IMG/VR virus record: IMGVR_UViG_3300015374_000035
Location: 1 to 32,452 of that record
Length of the DNA: 32,452 nt
Direction: 5' to 3' (one strand)
Source of the DNA: a virus
The notes under the pieces are model-generated. The model was given only the letters and a program-made list of their open reading frames with translations, was not told the origin of the DNA and searched no databases. Of the stretch, positions 24,563 to 30,971 are shown one piece after another. Both the position numbers and the translations under genes were made by a program. Position 1 is the first letter of the stretch. Every line of letters starts with the position of its first letter.

Positions 24563-25159
24563 GTGGCGGTCTCGGCGATTGCCCATGTCGAGGCCGCTCA
24601 CCCGTCGATGCGGGGGGATCGGTTCCAGGTCCTACGGGCCCTAGCGGACTGTTCCCCCGGCATCGGCCGAACGTCCAACGTCCAGGTCGAGGCGGTCGCC
24701 GTGAGTGCCCGCCTCGACCTGCCCGTCGTCCTGGAGGCCCTACGGGCCCTCGGGGAGATGGGCGCGGTGGACCTGGCGTTCGTGCCCGAACCGGCGGATG
24801 AGTGGCTGGAGTACGTGATCCCGGGCGAGAAGCTGGCCCGGCCAACCCCTAGGGCCAGTAGGAAGAAGGCCGACAACTACGAACCGGCGGTGATGGGCCT
24901 GATCCGCTGGTTCGCGAAGGAGGCCCACGACGCCGGGTTCGTGATGGTCAAGGACACGTTCGCTCCCGCGCAGGCGGAGGCGGCGGTGAAGCTCCTAGCG
25001 GCCGTTGAGGACCGGGGCCGGATCCGTGCCGTCGCGGGGTTCGCTCTCCGGGACCAGCGGCCCGGGTTCCACTGGTGCGGGAAGGTCCTGTCGGTGTCAA
25101 AGCTGGCCGAGAAATGGGACCAGCTCGCCGCCGACTACGACGCCTACGGGGAGGGCTGA
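24563..25159 (+). CDS. winged-helix replication-initiation-like protein
   Basis: Taken from GTG 24563, 2 bases after the ERF stop, the 198-residue product has an N-terminal winged-helix-like region (SNVQVEAVAVSARLDLPVVL followed by EALRALGEMGAVDL) and a C-terminal part with KADNYEPAVMGLIRWFAKEA and a closing FHWCGKVLSVSKLAEKWDQL. This last pattern recurs in phage replisome-organiser and initiator proteins next to the helicase. It is followed by a one-base stop/start overlap with the DnaB-like helicase gene, which supports a helicase-loading or origin-binding role. The ribosome site is weak, and the upstream open frame is a shadow. The function is inferred mostly from context. Confidence 0.5.
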   Translation: MAVSAIAHVEAAHPSMRGDRFQVLRALADCSPGIGRTSNVQVEAVAVSARLDLPVVLEALRALGEMGAVDLAFVPEPADEWLEYVIPGEKLARPTPRASRKKADNYEPAVMGLIRWFAKEAHDAGFVMVKDTFAPAQAEAAVKLLAAVEDRGRIRAVAGFALRDQRPGFHWCGKVLSVSKLAEKWDQLAADYDAYGEG

Positions 25160-26508
25160 TGCCGGCGCCGAAGCTGCCTCGTGACCCGAAGCTGGAACGG
25201 GCCCTCATCGTCAGCGCCGCGAACCAGGCGTACATCGGCGACGGGAAGCTCTACCGGCTCATGGAGATGGCGAACGCCGAGGACTTCGATGTCGCGGCGC
25301 ATCGGCCCGTGTGGGCGACGCTCGACGCGTTGACCCACGAGCGGCAGGCCCTCTTCTACGTGACGCTCGTCCTCGAACGGCTCGGGTGGACGACCGAGGA
25401 CTGGGGCCGGTTCTGCGCCGACGTGGAGTCGATCACCTGGGAAGCCGACCTGTTCCGGGCGGCGGAACGGGTCCATGACCTCGCCTGCCGCCGGAAGCTG
25501 ATCCTCGTCGGCCAGTCCCTAACGAAGCTAGGAGCCGACCCGGATCAGGATGTGGACGACATCGTCTCCCGGGCCCTCCGGCACCTCGGGGACGTGACCG
25601 CCGCCGTCCCGGAGGTAGCCCCTGCTCGATCCCTGGCCGAGATCATGGGCGACGACCCCGAGCACGAGTACGCCTGGGCCGTTCCGGGCCTGTTCGAATT
25701 CGGCGACTCGCTGATCATCACTGGCGCTGAGGGCCGCGGGAAGATGACGCTCCTACGGCAGTTAGCGGTCCAGCTCGCTGTCGGGTTCCACCCCTGGACC
25801 GGCGACCCGTTCGAGCCCCTACGGTCCCTCGTGATCGACCTCCAGGACGGCCGGCGCCGCAACGAGCGGCAGCTCCGGTTGATCGCACGTCGCGCGGGCG
25901 TTGATCCAACGTCGCACCTGTGGGCCGAATCCTGGCAGCAGGGCCTCGACATCATCGGGCGGCGCGCGGACCGGCGTCGCCTGGAGGGCCTGGTCCGTAA
26001 GCACGCCCCGGACGTGTTGGTCCTCGGGCCGCTCTACAAGCTGGCGATGCACCAGCCGCGGGCCGACGCGGAGACGGCGGAGGGGATCCTCGACTTCCTA
26101 GAGCACCTTCGATCCCGGTACGGGGTGATGCTGTTCCTGGAAGGCCACTCCGCCAAGGCGGGCGCGGGCGGGTTCCGGTCCTACGAGCCCTACGGCGCGC
26201 AGACGTTCATGGCCTGGCCCGATGCTGGTTACGGTCTGGCGCCGAAACCGAGGGACCCGCACGGGGTCATCCTGCGGGACTGGAGAGGGAACCGCGACCG
26301 CGAGGCGAAGGTCTGGCCCGAGGCCCTGGTCCACGGCGAGGTGTGGCCGTGGGTCCCGCCGAACGTCCACTACGGGGCCCTACGGGCACGAGGACAGTCG
26401 GGCAGGGTGATGGAGCAGGTCCTCGCCCCGGGGAGCAACGGCCGTACGAGCGACGAGACGTTCCTCGATCGTGGTCAGGACCCGTTCGACACGATGGGGG
26501 GCTCGTGA
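25159..26508 (+). CDS. DnaB/RepA-like replicative helicase ATPase
   Basis: The 449-residue product has an N-terminal DnaB-like helical domain (about 1-115, DPKLERALIVSAANQAYIGD, then AAHRPVWATLDALTHERQ), a linker, and a RecA-like ATPase core from about residue 155. The P-loop is GAEGRGKMTLL at 189-199: Lys195 is present but the usual Ser/Thr after it is Met196. A Walker-B-like LVIDLQDG and a later LVLGPLYKLAMHQPR follow. It should unwind DNA at the fork or act as a RepA-type ATPase. The ATG overlaps the preceding stop by one base. A longer frame upstream is a shadow. Confidence 0.7.
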   Translation: MPAPKLPRDPKLERALIVSAANQAYIGDGKLYRLMEMANAEDFDVAAHRPVWATLDALTHERQALFYVTLVLERLGWTTEDWGRFCADVESITWEADLFRAAERVHDLACRRKLILVGQSLTKLGADPDQDVDDIVSRALRHLGDVTAAVPEVAPARSLAEIMGDDPEHEYAWAVPGLFEFGDSLIITGAEGRGKMTLLRQLAVQLAVGFHPWTGDPFEPLRSLVIDLQDGRRRNERQLRLIARRAGVDPTSHLWAESWQQGLDIIGRRADRRRLEGLVRKHAPDVLVLGPLYKLAMHQPRADAETAEGILDFLEHLRSRYGVMLFLEGHSAKAGAGGFRSYEPYGAQTFMAWPDAGYGLAPKPRDPHGVILRDWRGNRDREAKVWPEALVHGEVWPWVPPNVHYGALRARGQSGRVMEQVLAPGSNGRTSDETFLDRGQDPFDTMGGS

Positions 26509-27092
26509 TGGGAGCGAGAGAGATGAAGCTCATCTCCGACTTGACCTCCGAGGTGGAACGGCTCCGGGATGCGTTGCGGTTCTGGCTCCCTAACGAGGGC
26601 GACGACGAGCGAGGAGCCTGCGCGATCTGCGGTGCCTGGCCCGACATCGAACATATCGACGAGCTACACGCTCGGTGGACGACTGCCCGCGCCCTCGCCG
26701 CCTACCGGGATAAGGAACGGCTCGCCGGCGAGGTGTTGGAGTGGGCCGAGCGCTGCGGCGATGCCGAGGCCGGTGAGGACGAGGCGAAACGCCGTGCCGA
26801 GGCTGCCGAGCGGAAGGTGAAGGACCGGGAGGACGAGATCGCGTCGCTGCACGAGACGATCGAGGAACGCACCGCCGAATGGAAGGCGTGGGAGCGGGAG
26901 ACGGAACGGCTCCGGGAGGGGATCGAGGAGTGGGCCCGCCGTCTCGACAGCGAAGCCGACTCCCTGGACATCAAGCGAGTGCCTCTGACCGTGCCGGCGG
27001 CCTTGTGGGGCATCGTTGATGACCTCCGCGCCCTCGCCGCCTACCGGGAGGACCAGCCGATCGGTCAGCCCGAGGAGTCGACCGATGCCTGA
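26508..27092 (+). CDS. coiled-coil protein with CxxC motif, unknown function
   Basis: The 194-residue product has an N-terminal helix, then CAICGAWPDIEHIDELH (a possible Cys2His2 site at about residues 39-55), and from about 60 to 165 a charged heptad-rich coiled coil. A RALAAYR sequence occurs before and after the coil. The ATG shares one base with the helicase stop. ATG 26523, five codons later, is an alternative. A structural partner of the replication complex is possible but not shown. Confidence 0.55.
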   Translation: MGAREMKLISDLTSEVERLRDALRFWLPNEGDDERGACAICGAWPDIEHIDELHARWTTARALAAYRDKERLAGEVLEWAERCGDAEAGEDEAKRRAEAAERKVKDREDEIASLHETIEERTAEWKAWERETERLREGIEEWARRLDSEADSLDIKRVPLTVPAALWGIVDDLRALAAYREDQPIGQPEESTDA

Positions 27093-27456
27093 CCGGTACA
27101 GCACGTTCCGATCCCGACGCCGCCCGATCCGCGGGGTCTCAGCGAAACGGGAGGAGGAGGACCGGGCCCTAGCGGTGGCTCGGGTCGAGGTCCGCCTCCG
27201 CGACGGCGACGCTTGTTACGCCGCGACCCGCGTCCCGACGGTCCGTTGCCAGGGGCCGCTGGAGCTTCACCATCTGGCGCCCCGGTCGGTGGCCCGGAAG
27301 CTCTACGCCGACAAGGAGAACCTGCGGTTCCTGTGCCTCGCCCATCACGACTGGGTCGACGCCGAACCGGCGTTGGCGCACGAGGTGGGGCTGCACCGGT
27401 TCTCGTGGGAGGACTCCGGACCGGCCGAACCGGACCAACCCGTCACGAACCCCTAG
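27085..27456 (+). CDS. HNH endonuclease
   Basis: The 123-residue product contains the HNH core: Cys44 and Cys55, LELHHLAPRS with His62 and His63, ENLRFLCLAHHDWV with Asn79, Cys84 and His87/His88. The N-terminus is basic. Such small free-standing HNH proteins nick or cut DNA, and in phages they may be homing enzymes or take part in packaging or replication. It overlaps the preceding gene by 8 bases, with a GAGGAG at 27071-27076 before the ATG. The longer upstream frame is a shadow. It is the last gene before a hairpin terminator. Confidence 0.85.
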   Translation: MPDRYSTFRSRRRPIRGVSAKREEEDRALAVARVEVRLRDGDACYAATRVPTVRCQGPLELHHLAPRSVARKLYADKENLRFLCLAHHDWVDAEPALAHEVGLHRFSWEDSGPAEPDQPVTNP

Positions 27457-27474
27457 CGCCGAACCAAAATGAGA

Positions 27475-27505
27475 GCGGCCCGCCTCTTCGCAGGAGGCGG
27501 GCCGC
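27475..27505 (+). terminator. strong hairpin after the HNH gene
   Basis: GCGGCCCGCCTC (27475-27486) and GAGGCGGGCCGC (27494-27505) pair perfectly over 12 bp around a 7-base loop. There is no U tract on the + strand. The minus strand reads CTCATTTTGG after the stem. It may be an incomplete terminator or attenuator. The remaining gap to the next gene (27506-27584) shows nothing clear. Confidence 0.55.
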
Positions 27506-27584
27506 CGAGAAATCCCTTGTGCAGGAAGGGCAGGAAGGGAGTGCACACCATGATAGCGACACCGCGGGCCCCTCGGGGGGTTCG

Positions 27585-27914
27585 ATGAGCAAGTCGGGAG
27601 TCATGGCGATGGCGGAGGCCGGCTCGCAGTACGCCACGATCCCGGGCGCGCTCCTCGCGGATGAACGTGTCTCCGTCGGAGCCAAGACCCTATTCGCGCT
27701 ACTGGACCTGTTCGTCGGCGACCACGACGGCGCCTGGCCTGCCCAGGCTTCGCTCGGGAAGCTGCTCGGCCTGTCGGAGCGGCAGATCCGCCGGTGGCTC
27801 GGAGAGCTAGAAGCGGCTGGCTGGGTGAAGCGACGGCAGCGCGGCCTGACGCTCACGAACGTCTACCAGCTGGAGTACCTGAACCTGCCAGCGCTCCATG
27901 TGTCCGGTTCCTGA
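27585..27914 (+). CDS. HTH replication-initiator/regulator-like protein
   Basis: The 109-residue product has a helix-turn-helix (HTH_36-like) domain at about residues 28-92: SVGAKTLFALLDLFVGDHDG, then WPAQASLGKLLGLSERQIRR and WLGELEAAGWVKRRQRGLTL. Such domains occur in phage and plasmid replication initiators and regulators, which usually have a longer, low-complexity C-terminus with RT-repeat motifs. Here the frame stops early at TGA (27912-27914), inside an inverted repeat, while the +1 frame continues with DRTQVTGQDRTQMTDKKES. A frameshift, stop read-through or genuine shortening are all possible. The ATG was chosen because the upstream frame overlaps the HNH gene and terminator, and the ribosome site is poor. 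Confidence 0.65.
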   Translation: MSKSGVMAMAEAGSQYATIPGALLADERVSVGAKTLFALLDLFVGDHDGAWPAQASLGKLLGLSERQIRRWLGELEAAGWVKRRQRGLTLTNVYQLEYLNLPALHVSGS

Positions 27915-27923
27915 CCGGACACA
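27899..27923. repeat. 10-bp inverted repeat at the end of the HTH gene
   Basis: TGTGTCCGGT (27899-27908) and ACCGGACACA (27914-27923) are perfect inverse copies separated by 5 bases. The stop codon of the HTH gene lies partly in the loop. The right arm is also the start of the first 24-bp direct repeat. It could be an operator, an iteron pair or an RNA hairpin. Confidence 0.6.
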
Positions 27924-27960
27924 GGTGACCGGTCAAGACCGGACACAGATGACCGACAAA
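27913..27960. repeat. two tandem 24-bp direct repeats
   Basis: Two units, 27913-27936 and 27937-27960, begin identically with GACCGGACACAG and continue with TGACCG after one differing base, matching at 20 of 24 positions. They run into the AT-rich segment. They may be initiator-binding iterons, or coding repeats of a frame-shifted extension of the HTH protein. Confidence 0.6.
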
Positions 27961-28139
27961 AAAGAATCAGTAAAAAAGAATCACAAGGTCAAACCCAGGC
28001 GATGCAAGCATCGCCTCCGTTATCGCCTTCGGCGCCTGGGTCAACTGCCAACCCTCAGGTCAACCCCGTTGGGGTGGGTCAAGGTCAACTTCCAGGTTCT
28101 TGCTCGGGCCCCCGGCTCGTCTAGCCCCAGGAGCGCTAA
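27915..28139. other. candidate replication origin / regulatory segment
   Basis: This 225-base stretch between the HTH gene and the zinc-finger gene is unlike the rest of the window. After the tandem 24-bp repeats there is an A-rich island with two copies of AAAAAAGAATCA (27958-27969 and 27972-27983). Next is a perfect palindrome with arms GGCGATGC and GCATCGCC (27998-28015), nested inside arms CCCAGGCG (27994-28001) and CGCCTGGG (28033-28040). GGTCAA then occurs at 27987, 28039, 28058, 28077 and 28083, three of them spaced exactly 19 bases. Iterons plus a melt-prone AT segment plus cruciform next to an HTH initiator-like gene fit an origin. Two frames are also open here, so a coding extension cannot be excluded. 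Confidence 0.4.
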
Positions 28140-28382
28140 GTGCATGCAGCGAAGCCTCGTTGGCAGTCCGGCCTGGTGCGGCGAGCCCACCCGCCCGCCT
28201 GCGTCCTGTGCGGCCGCTCCCTCCCGCCAGGGCGCTACGCCCTCGTCGCCGACTCGGAGACGGGCAAGGTCTGGCGTCACCGGAGCTGCCCGAACCACAA
28301 GGAGCAGCTACTCGCGGCGCGAGCACGAGCCGAGACCCGCAGGCTGGACCGGGAGCTGACCGAGCGTCTCGCCGGGCCCTAG
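28140..28382 (+). CDS. small zinc-finger-like protein, unknown function
   Basis: The 80-residue product has CVLCGRSLPPGRY and later HRSCPNHKE, giving a CxxC...C..H set suitable for one zinc ion, followed by a helical, Arg/Glu-rich tail. It begins with GTG, with CAGGAG about 8 bases upstream. Codon use is typical of the other genes (high GC at third positions), in contrast to the segment just before it. It may be a DNA- or protein-binding accessory factor, with no family recognised. Confidence 0.6.
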   Translation: MHAAKPRWQSGLVRRAHPPACVLCGRSLPPGRYALVADSETGKVWRHRSCPNHKEQLLAARARAETRRLDRELTERLAGP

Positions 28383-28406
28383 CCCCCTAGGGCATGCCAT
28401 AGGCAT

Positions 28407-28436
28407 TTGCATTTGGGTGTGCGCGGCCGATAGAAT
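28407..28436 (+). promoter_or_regulatory. sigma70-like promoter upstream of the 28498 gene
   Basis: TTGCAT (28407-28412) and TAGAAT (28431-28436) are spaced 18 bases, close to the consensus for a housekeeping promoter. A half-site GGTGTGC, as in the arms of the 33-bp dyad, lies between them (28416-28422). The leader contains a 6-bp hairpin CCGGCC/GGCCGG (28449-28454, 28460-28465). Likely start of the second early transcript. Confidence 0.5.
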
Positions 28437-28480
28437 CCCCCGCGCAAACCGGCCGTCCCGGCCGGCGAGCGGAGTGCTCT

Positions 28481-28492
28481 TCGAAAGGAGCC
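28481..28492 (+). promoter_or_regulatory. start-associated ribosome site TCGAAAGGAGCC
   Basis: Identical 12 bases to 22579-22590, ending 5 bases before the ATG at 28498 and containing AAAGGAG. It decides the start of this gene against a longer open frame beginning at 28417. Confidence 0.6.
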
Positions 28493-28497
28493 TGGAC

Positions 28498-28806
28498 ATG
28501 GCATCACGGACCCCGTTCACCCAGCAGCAGCTGGAGGACGCGCTCTACGAGGCGGAGGTGGACGGCGACGTCGCCATCGTGCCGTCCTACAGCGGTAGGG
28601 CGATGTACGGCGAGACCTGCTTCGGTGTCGTCCACGACAACGGGCAGGAGGGCGAGATCGCCATCGTGATCGTCGCGGCGATCATCGAGACCGGTGAGGA
28701 GCCGGAGGACGCGATCCGGCAGGCGTTCAAGATCGTGCGCCGCGCCCGGGGCGACAACATGGGCCGGCAGTACATCACCTACTACCCGGGCTGGGAGCTG
28801 TCGTGA
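28498..28806 (+). CDS. conserved small phage protein (YSGRxMYG motif), unknown function
   Basis: The 102-residue product starts at ATG 28498 because of the strong ribosome site. It contains SYSGRAMYGETCFGVV, close to a YSGRGMYG-x2-C motif I recall from actinophage and actinobacterial hypothetical proteins. A helical middle (QEGEIAIVIVAAIIETGEE) and an Arg-rich segment follow. Function is unknown. It is the first gene after a promoter-like sequence and is coupled to the next gene by a GTGA overlap. Confidence 0.65.
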   Translation: MASRTPFTQQQLEDALYEAEVDGDVAIVPSYSGRAMYGETCFGVVHDNGQEGEIAIVIVAAIIETGEEPEDAIRQAFKIVRRARGDNMGRQYITYYPGWELS

Positions 28807-29240
28807 AGCTCGACACGACGACCCTCCCGAAGCCCGAGCTGCTATTGGAGATCCGGCCGGAGGACTTCCCGAAGATCATCCCCGGCTGGATCATCACGTT
28901 GGAGAGCGTCCTCCCGAAGGGATCGGGGCGTCTCCACCACAGCTACCTGCTCCACCGGATGAGCAGCCCGGTCCTGTCGTGGGTGGGCGGCTCCCTGTTC
29001 GACGAGTACCCGCAACACGGGCTGCTGTGGGAGATGGTCGAGTGGTTCCCGACCAAGAAGGACGCCGAGGCCCACATCCGAACCCACGTCGGGCGCCGGA
29101 GCGGCGCCTGCTACGCGGAGCGGTTCTCCACCGCGGTGCTCCGCTGCGTCCAGCGGGAGTTGGCGTTCCGGGCGGCCGTCTCCAACGACATGACCGAGAC
29201 GGCGCTCACGCAGGCGTGGATGCCCGAGGAGCGGTCGTGA
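28803..29240 (+). CDS. hypothetical early protein
   Basis: The 145-residue product starts at a GTGA overlap and ends in another. It has no family motif I recognise. It is mixed alpha/beta, with several aromatic residues (WIITLES, YLLHRMSS, LLWEMVEWFP) and two cysteines, and shows normal codon use, so it is a real gene. Confidence 0.55.
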   Translation: MKLDTTTLPKPELLLEIRPEDFPKIIPGWIITLESVLPKGSGRLHHSYLLHRMSSPVLSWVGGSLFDEYPQHGLLWEMVEWFPTKKDAEAHIRTHVGRRSGACYAERFSTAVLRCVQRELAFRAAVSNDMTETALTQAWMPEERS

Positions 29241-30295
29241 GGCCGGATGCGGAGATCCGGGCCGAGGAGATCGCCGGTCTCGTCGCCAGCGTCCGCACGG
29301 GCCGGTTCACGGGCCCCAACGACTTCCCGACCGCCCGCTACCGGCCCTACGACGAGAAGTGGGCTATCAGCCAGAACGAGTACCTGGCACAGATGTCGCG
29401 TCGGGTGGCTGAGGTCATGGAAGGCCCCACGGTCGACGTGACCCCCTGGTGGCACACGCTCGGGCGCGAGCACCTGGAGGGCGTGAACCTGTACGAGGAC
29501 CACGACTGCTGCTTCGCGCCGTGGGAGACCGGCTGGCTCTGCACGGCGAACACCTACAAGGTCAAGGAGGCGCCGAGGGGCAGCACCGCCGGGACCATGT
29601 TCTGGTCCACGACGAGGCAGGACTACGACCTCGGGAACGTGGAGACCCGCCTGTTCCCCGACCGGCCGGAGGCCGCCCCGGCGACGACCTGGCACGACGC
29701 GACCTGGGACAGCGTGAACGTCTCGCCGGCCGAGTGGGAGGAGGAGATCGGGGCGATCATCTCCAGCGTCACGTTCTACCGGGGCCCGAACAAGGGCCGC
29801 CCCGGCTACCTGACGGTCGGGCCCGTCTGGATGATCCGCCTCGCCATCGACTACGACGGCAAGCTCCGCGACGCCAACTGGACCCGCATCGTCCACGAGG
29901 ACGTCATGGAGGACGCCCTCATGCACAACGACGTGCTCGTCCTCGTCTCCAGCCTGAACTTCCTCAACTGCCGGAACATCAGTGTCGAAGACGCCGCGAT
30001 CGGTAGGCCCGCTAGGAAGCGGATCGCCCGCCTCGGCGTCAACGTGTCGCACCTGACCGTGACGCCGATCGGGAAGTACCGCCGGTCGGCGCCGGGCCGA
30101 GTGCCGCTAGGAGATGGGATGCCGCTCACCTCGGTGCGTGGGCATATCATCCGCTCCGGGGTGGAGGGCCGGAAGCACCTGTTCGGGAACCCGAACATCG
30201 TCGGCCGTTTCTGGGTCCCGCAGCACGCCCGGGGCTCGGCCGAGTGGGGCGAGACGATCCAGGAGTTCGAGCTGCGCCCGGAGCGGGCGTCGTGA
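29237..30295 (+). CDS. conserved phage protein of unknown function
   Basis: Start GTG 29237, overlapping the preceding stop. The much longer open frame upstream overlaps two other genes. The 352-residue product has a central segment LVLVSSLNFLNCRNI and, near the C-terminus, SVRGHIIRSGVEGRKHLFG followed by VGRFWVPQHARGSAEWG. This arrangement (an N-C-K/R-N-[IV] turn followed by RGH...LFG...G-x-[FY]-W-x-P-x-H-x-RG) recurs in phage and prophage hypothetical proteins of many hosts. The biochemical role is not known to me. It is coupled by GTGA to the next gene. Confidence 0.6.
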   Translation: MRPDAEIRAEEIAGLVASVRTGRFTGPNDFPTARYRPYDEKWAISQNEYLAQMSRRVAEVMEGPTVDVTPWWHTLGREHLEGVNLYEDHDCCFAPWETGWLCTANTYKVKEAPRGSTAGTMFWSTTRQDYDLGNVETRLFPDRPEAAPATTWHDATWDSVNVSPAEWEEEIGAIISSVTFYRGPNKGRPGYLTVGPVWMIRLAIDYDGKLRDANWTRIVHEDVMEDALMHNDVLVLVSSLNFLNCRNISVEDAAIGRPARKRIARLGVNVSHLTVTPIGKYRRSAPGRVPLGDGMPLTSVRGHIIRSGVEGRKHLFGNPNIVGRFWVPQHARGSAEWGETIQEFELRPERAS

Positions 30296-30588
30296 CCCGC
30301 CGCAAGCTGCACACCGAGAAACGCGTTTCTGGTGTGCAGCCCCATGTCTCCCGGGCGGGCAACGTCCCGCACGGCATGCCGCCCACGGCCGATCTCCGTC
30401 GCGGGCGGTGCCCGCGTTGCGAGCAAGGGCTCGGGCCGCTGCTCGGGCCGCTCCAGCCGGGGTGGTTCCGGTGTCTCCACTGCCACATCGACGTCCACCC
30501 GGAACAGGGCCTCACCGCTGAGGACCCGATCGCTCTCGTCCTCGAAGGGTTCACGGTCGACCGGTCGGAGCATCGGGGTGTCTGGTGA
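30292..30588 (+). CDS. small zinc-ribbon-like protein
   Basis: The 98-residue product has CPRCEQ and, 20 residues later, CLHCHIDVH, a CxxC...CxxC zinc ribbon. The GTG at 30292 overlaps the preceding stop as GTGA. However, codons 5-16 are made by the 33-bp dyad (encoding LHTEKRVSGVQ), which occurs elsewhere as non-coding DNA. A later ATG at 30376 would leave the dyad outside the gene and give a 70-residue protein that keeps both CxxC pairs. Both starts are possible. Function unknown, and nucleic-acid binding is plausible. Confidence 0.6.
   Translation: MTRRKLHTEKRVSGVQPHVSRAGNVPHGMPPTADLRRGRCPRCEQGLGPLLGPLQPGWFRCLHCHIDVHPEQGLTAEDPIALVLEGFTVDRSEHRGVW
30307..30339. repeat. 33-bp dyad, copy B (candidate operator or RNA hairpin)
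   Basis: Nearly a perfect palindrome: outer arms GCTGCACACC (30306-30315) and GGTGTGCAGC (30331-30340) enclose one unpaired G and the 14-bp palindrome AGAAACGCGTTTCT (30317-30330). It matches the inverse of copy A at 30 of 33 positions. As RNA it would be a long stem with a CGCG loop. It sits a few codons after the GTG of the zinc-ribbon gene. Confidence 0.65.
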
Positions 30589-30971
30589 GCGGCACGCCGA
30601 TGGCGAACGCCAAGCGCGACCCCTACCCGCCGCTCGACTGGTGCGAGGACTGCGACCCGCCGTGCCGCGCCCGTCTCCGCGGTGAGTACAGCAGCGAGGA
30701 CGAGAAGGCCCTGGCCCTGCGGGTCGGCGGGAACCTGTGGTACCCGGAGGGCTCGTCCTACAGCAAGAGGGAACTGGCGGGCGAGACCGCCAAGCTGATC
30801 TGCCGGACGGAGTGCCCGATCTTCGCCGACTGCTGGGCCTACATCCTTCAGCACAACGAGCGCTACGGCGTGTGGGCCGGTCTCAGCGAGGAAGACCGGG
30901 GCTACGAGTCCCGCGGTATCCGCCGCCGCAACCAGCAACTGCAACTGCTCTCGGAAGGAGCTCTCCCGTGA
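30585..30971 (+). CDS. WhiB-like iron-sulfur transcription regulator
   Basis: The 128-residue product has the WhiB arrangement: an N-terminal cysteine (among Cys20, Cys23 and Cys27), an NLWYPEG segment equivalent to the usual FFP region, then LICRTECPIFADCWAYIL and GVWAGLSEEDR, the G[IV]W-x-G-L motif, and an Arg-rich tail. WhiB proteins bind a [4Fe-4S] cluster and interact with the host sigma factor. The central cysteines are spaced Cys73-x3-Cys77-x5-Cys83, against the usual CxxC-x5-C. Phage versions can alter host septation or exclude superinfection. It starts by GTGA overlap and ends by GTGA overlap with the helicase gene, with AAGGAG before the latter. Confidence 0.8.
   Translation: MSGTPMANAKRDPYPPLDWCEDCDPPCRARLRGEYSSEDEKALALRVGGNLWYPEGSSYSKRELAGETAKLICRTECPIFADCWAYILQHNERYGVWAGLSEEDRGYESRGIRRRNQQLQLLSEGALP

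Noticed and set aside
27542-27549. Half-site TGCACACC, similar to the dyad arms
   Set aside because: The 7-mer GCACACC occurs about as often as expected by chance on both strands, including inside the tape measure and deacetylase genes.
27898-28359. 153-codon + strand open frame as an independent gene
   Set aside because: Its second half overlaps the zinc-finger gene in another frame and is low complexity. Only its first about 25 codons look protein-like, and I treat these as a possible extension of the HTH gene.
28694-29236. N-terminal extension of the 29237-30295 frame
   Set aside because: It overlaps two coupled genes with better codon character and ribosome sites.
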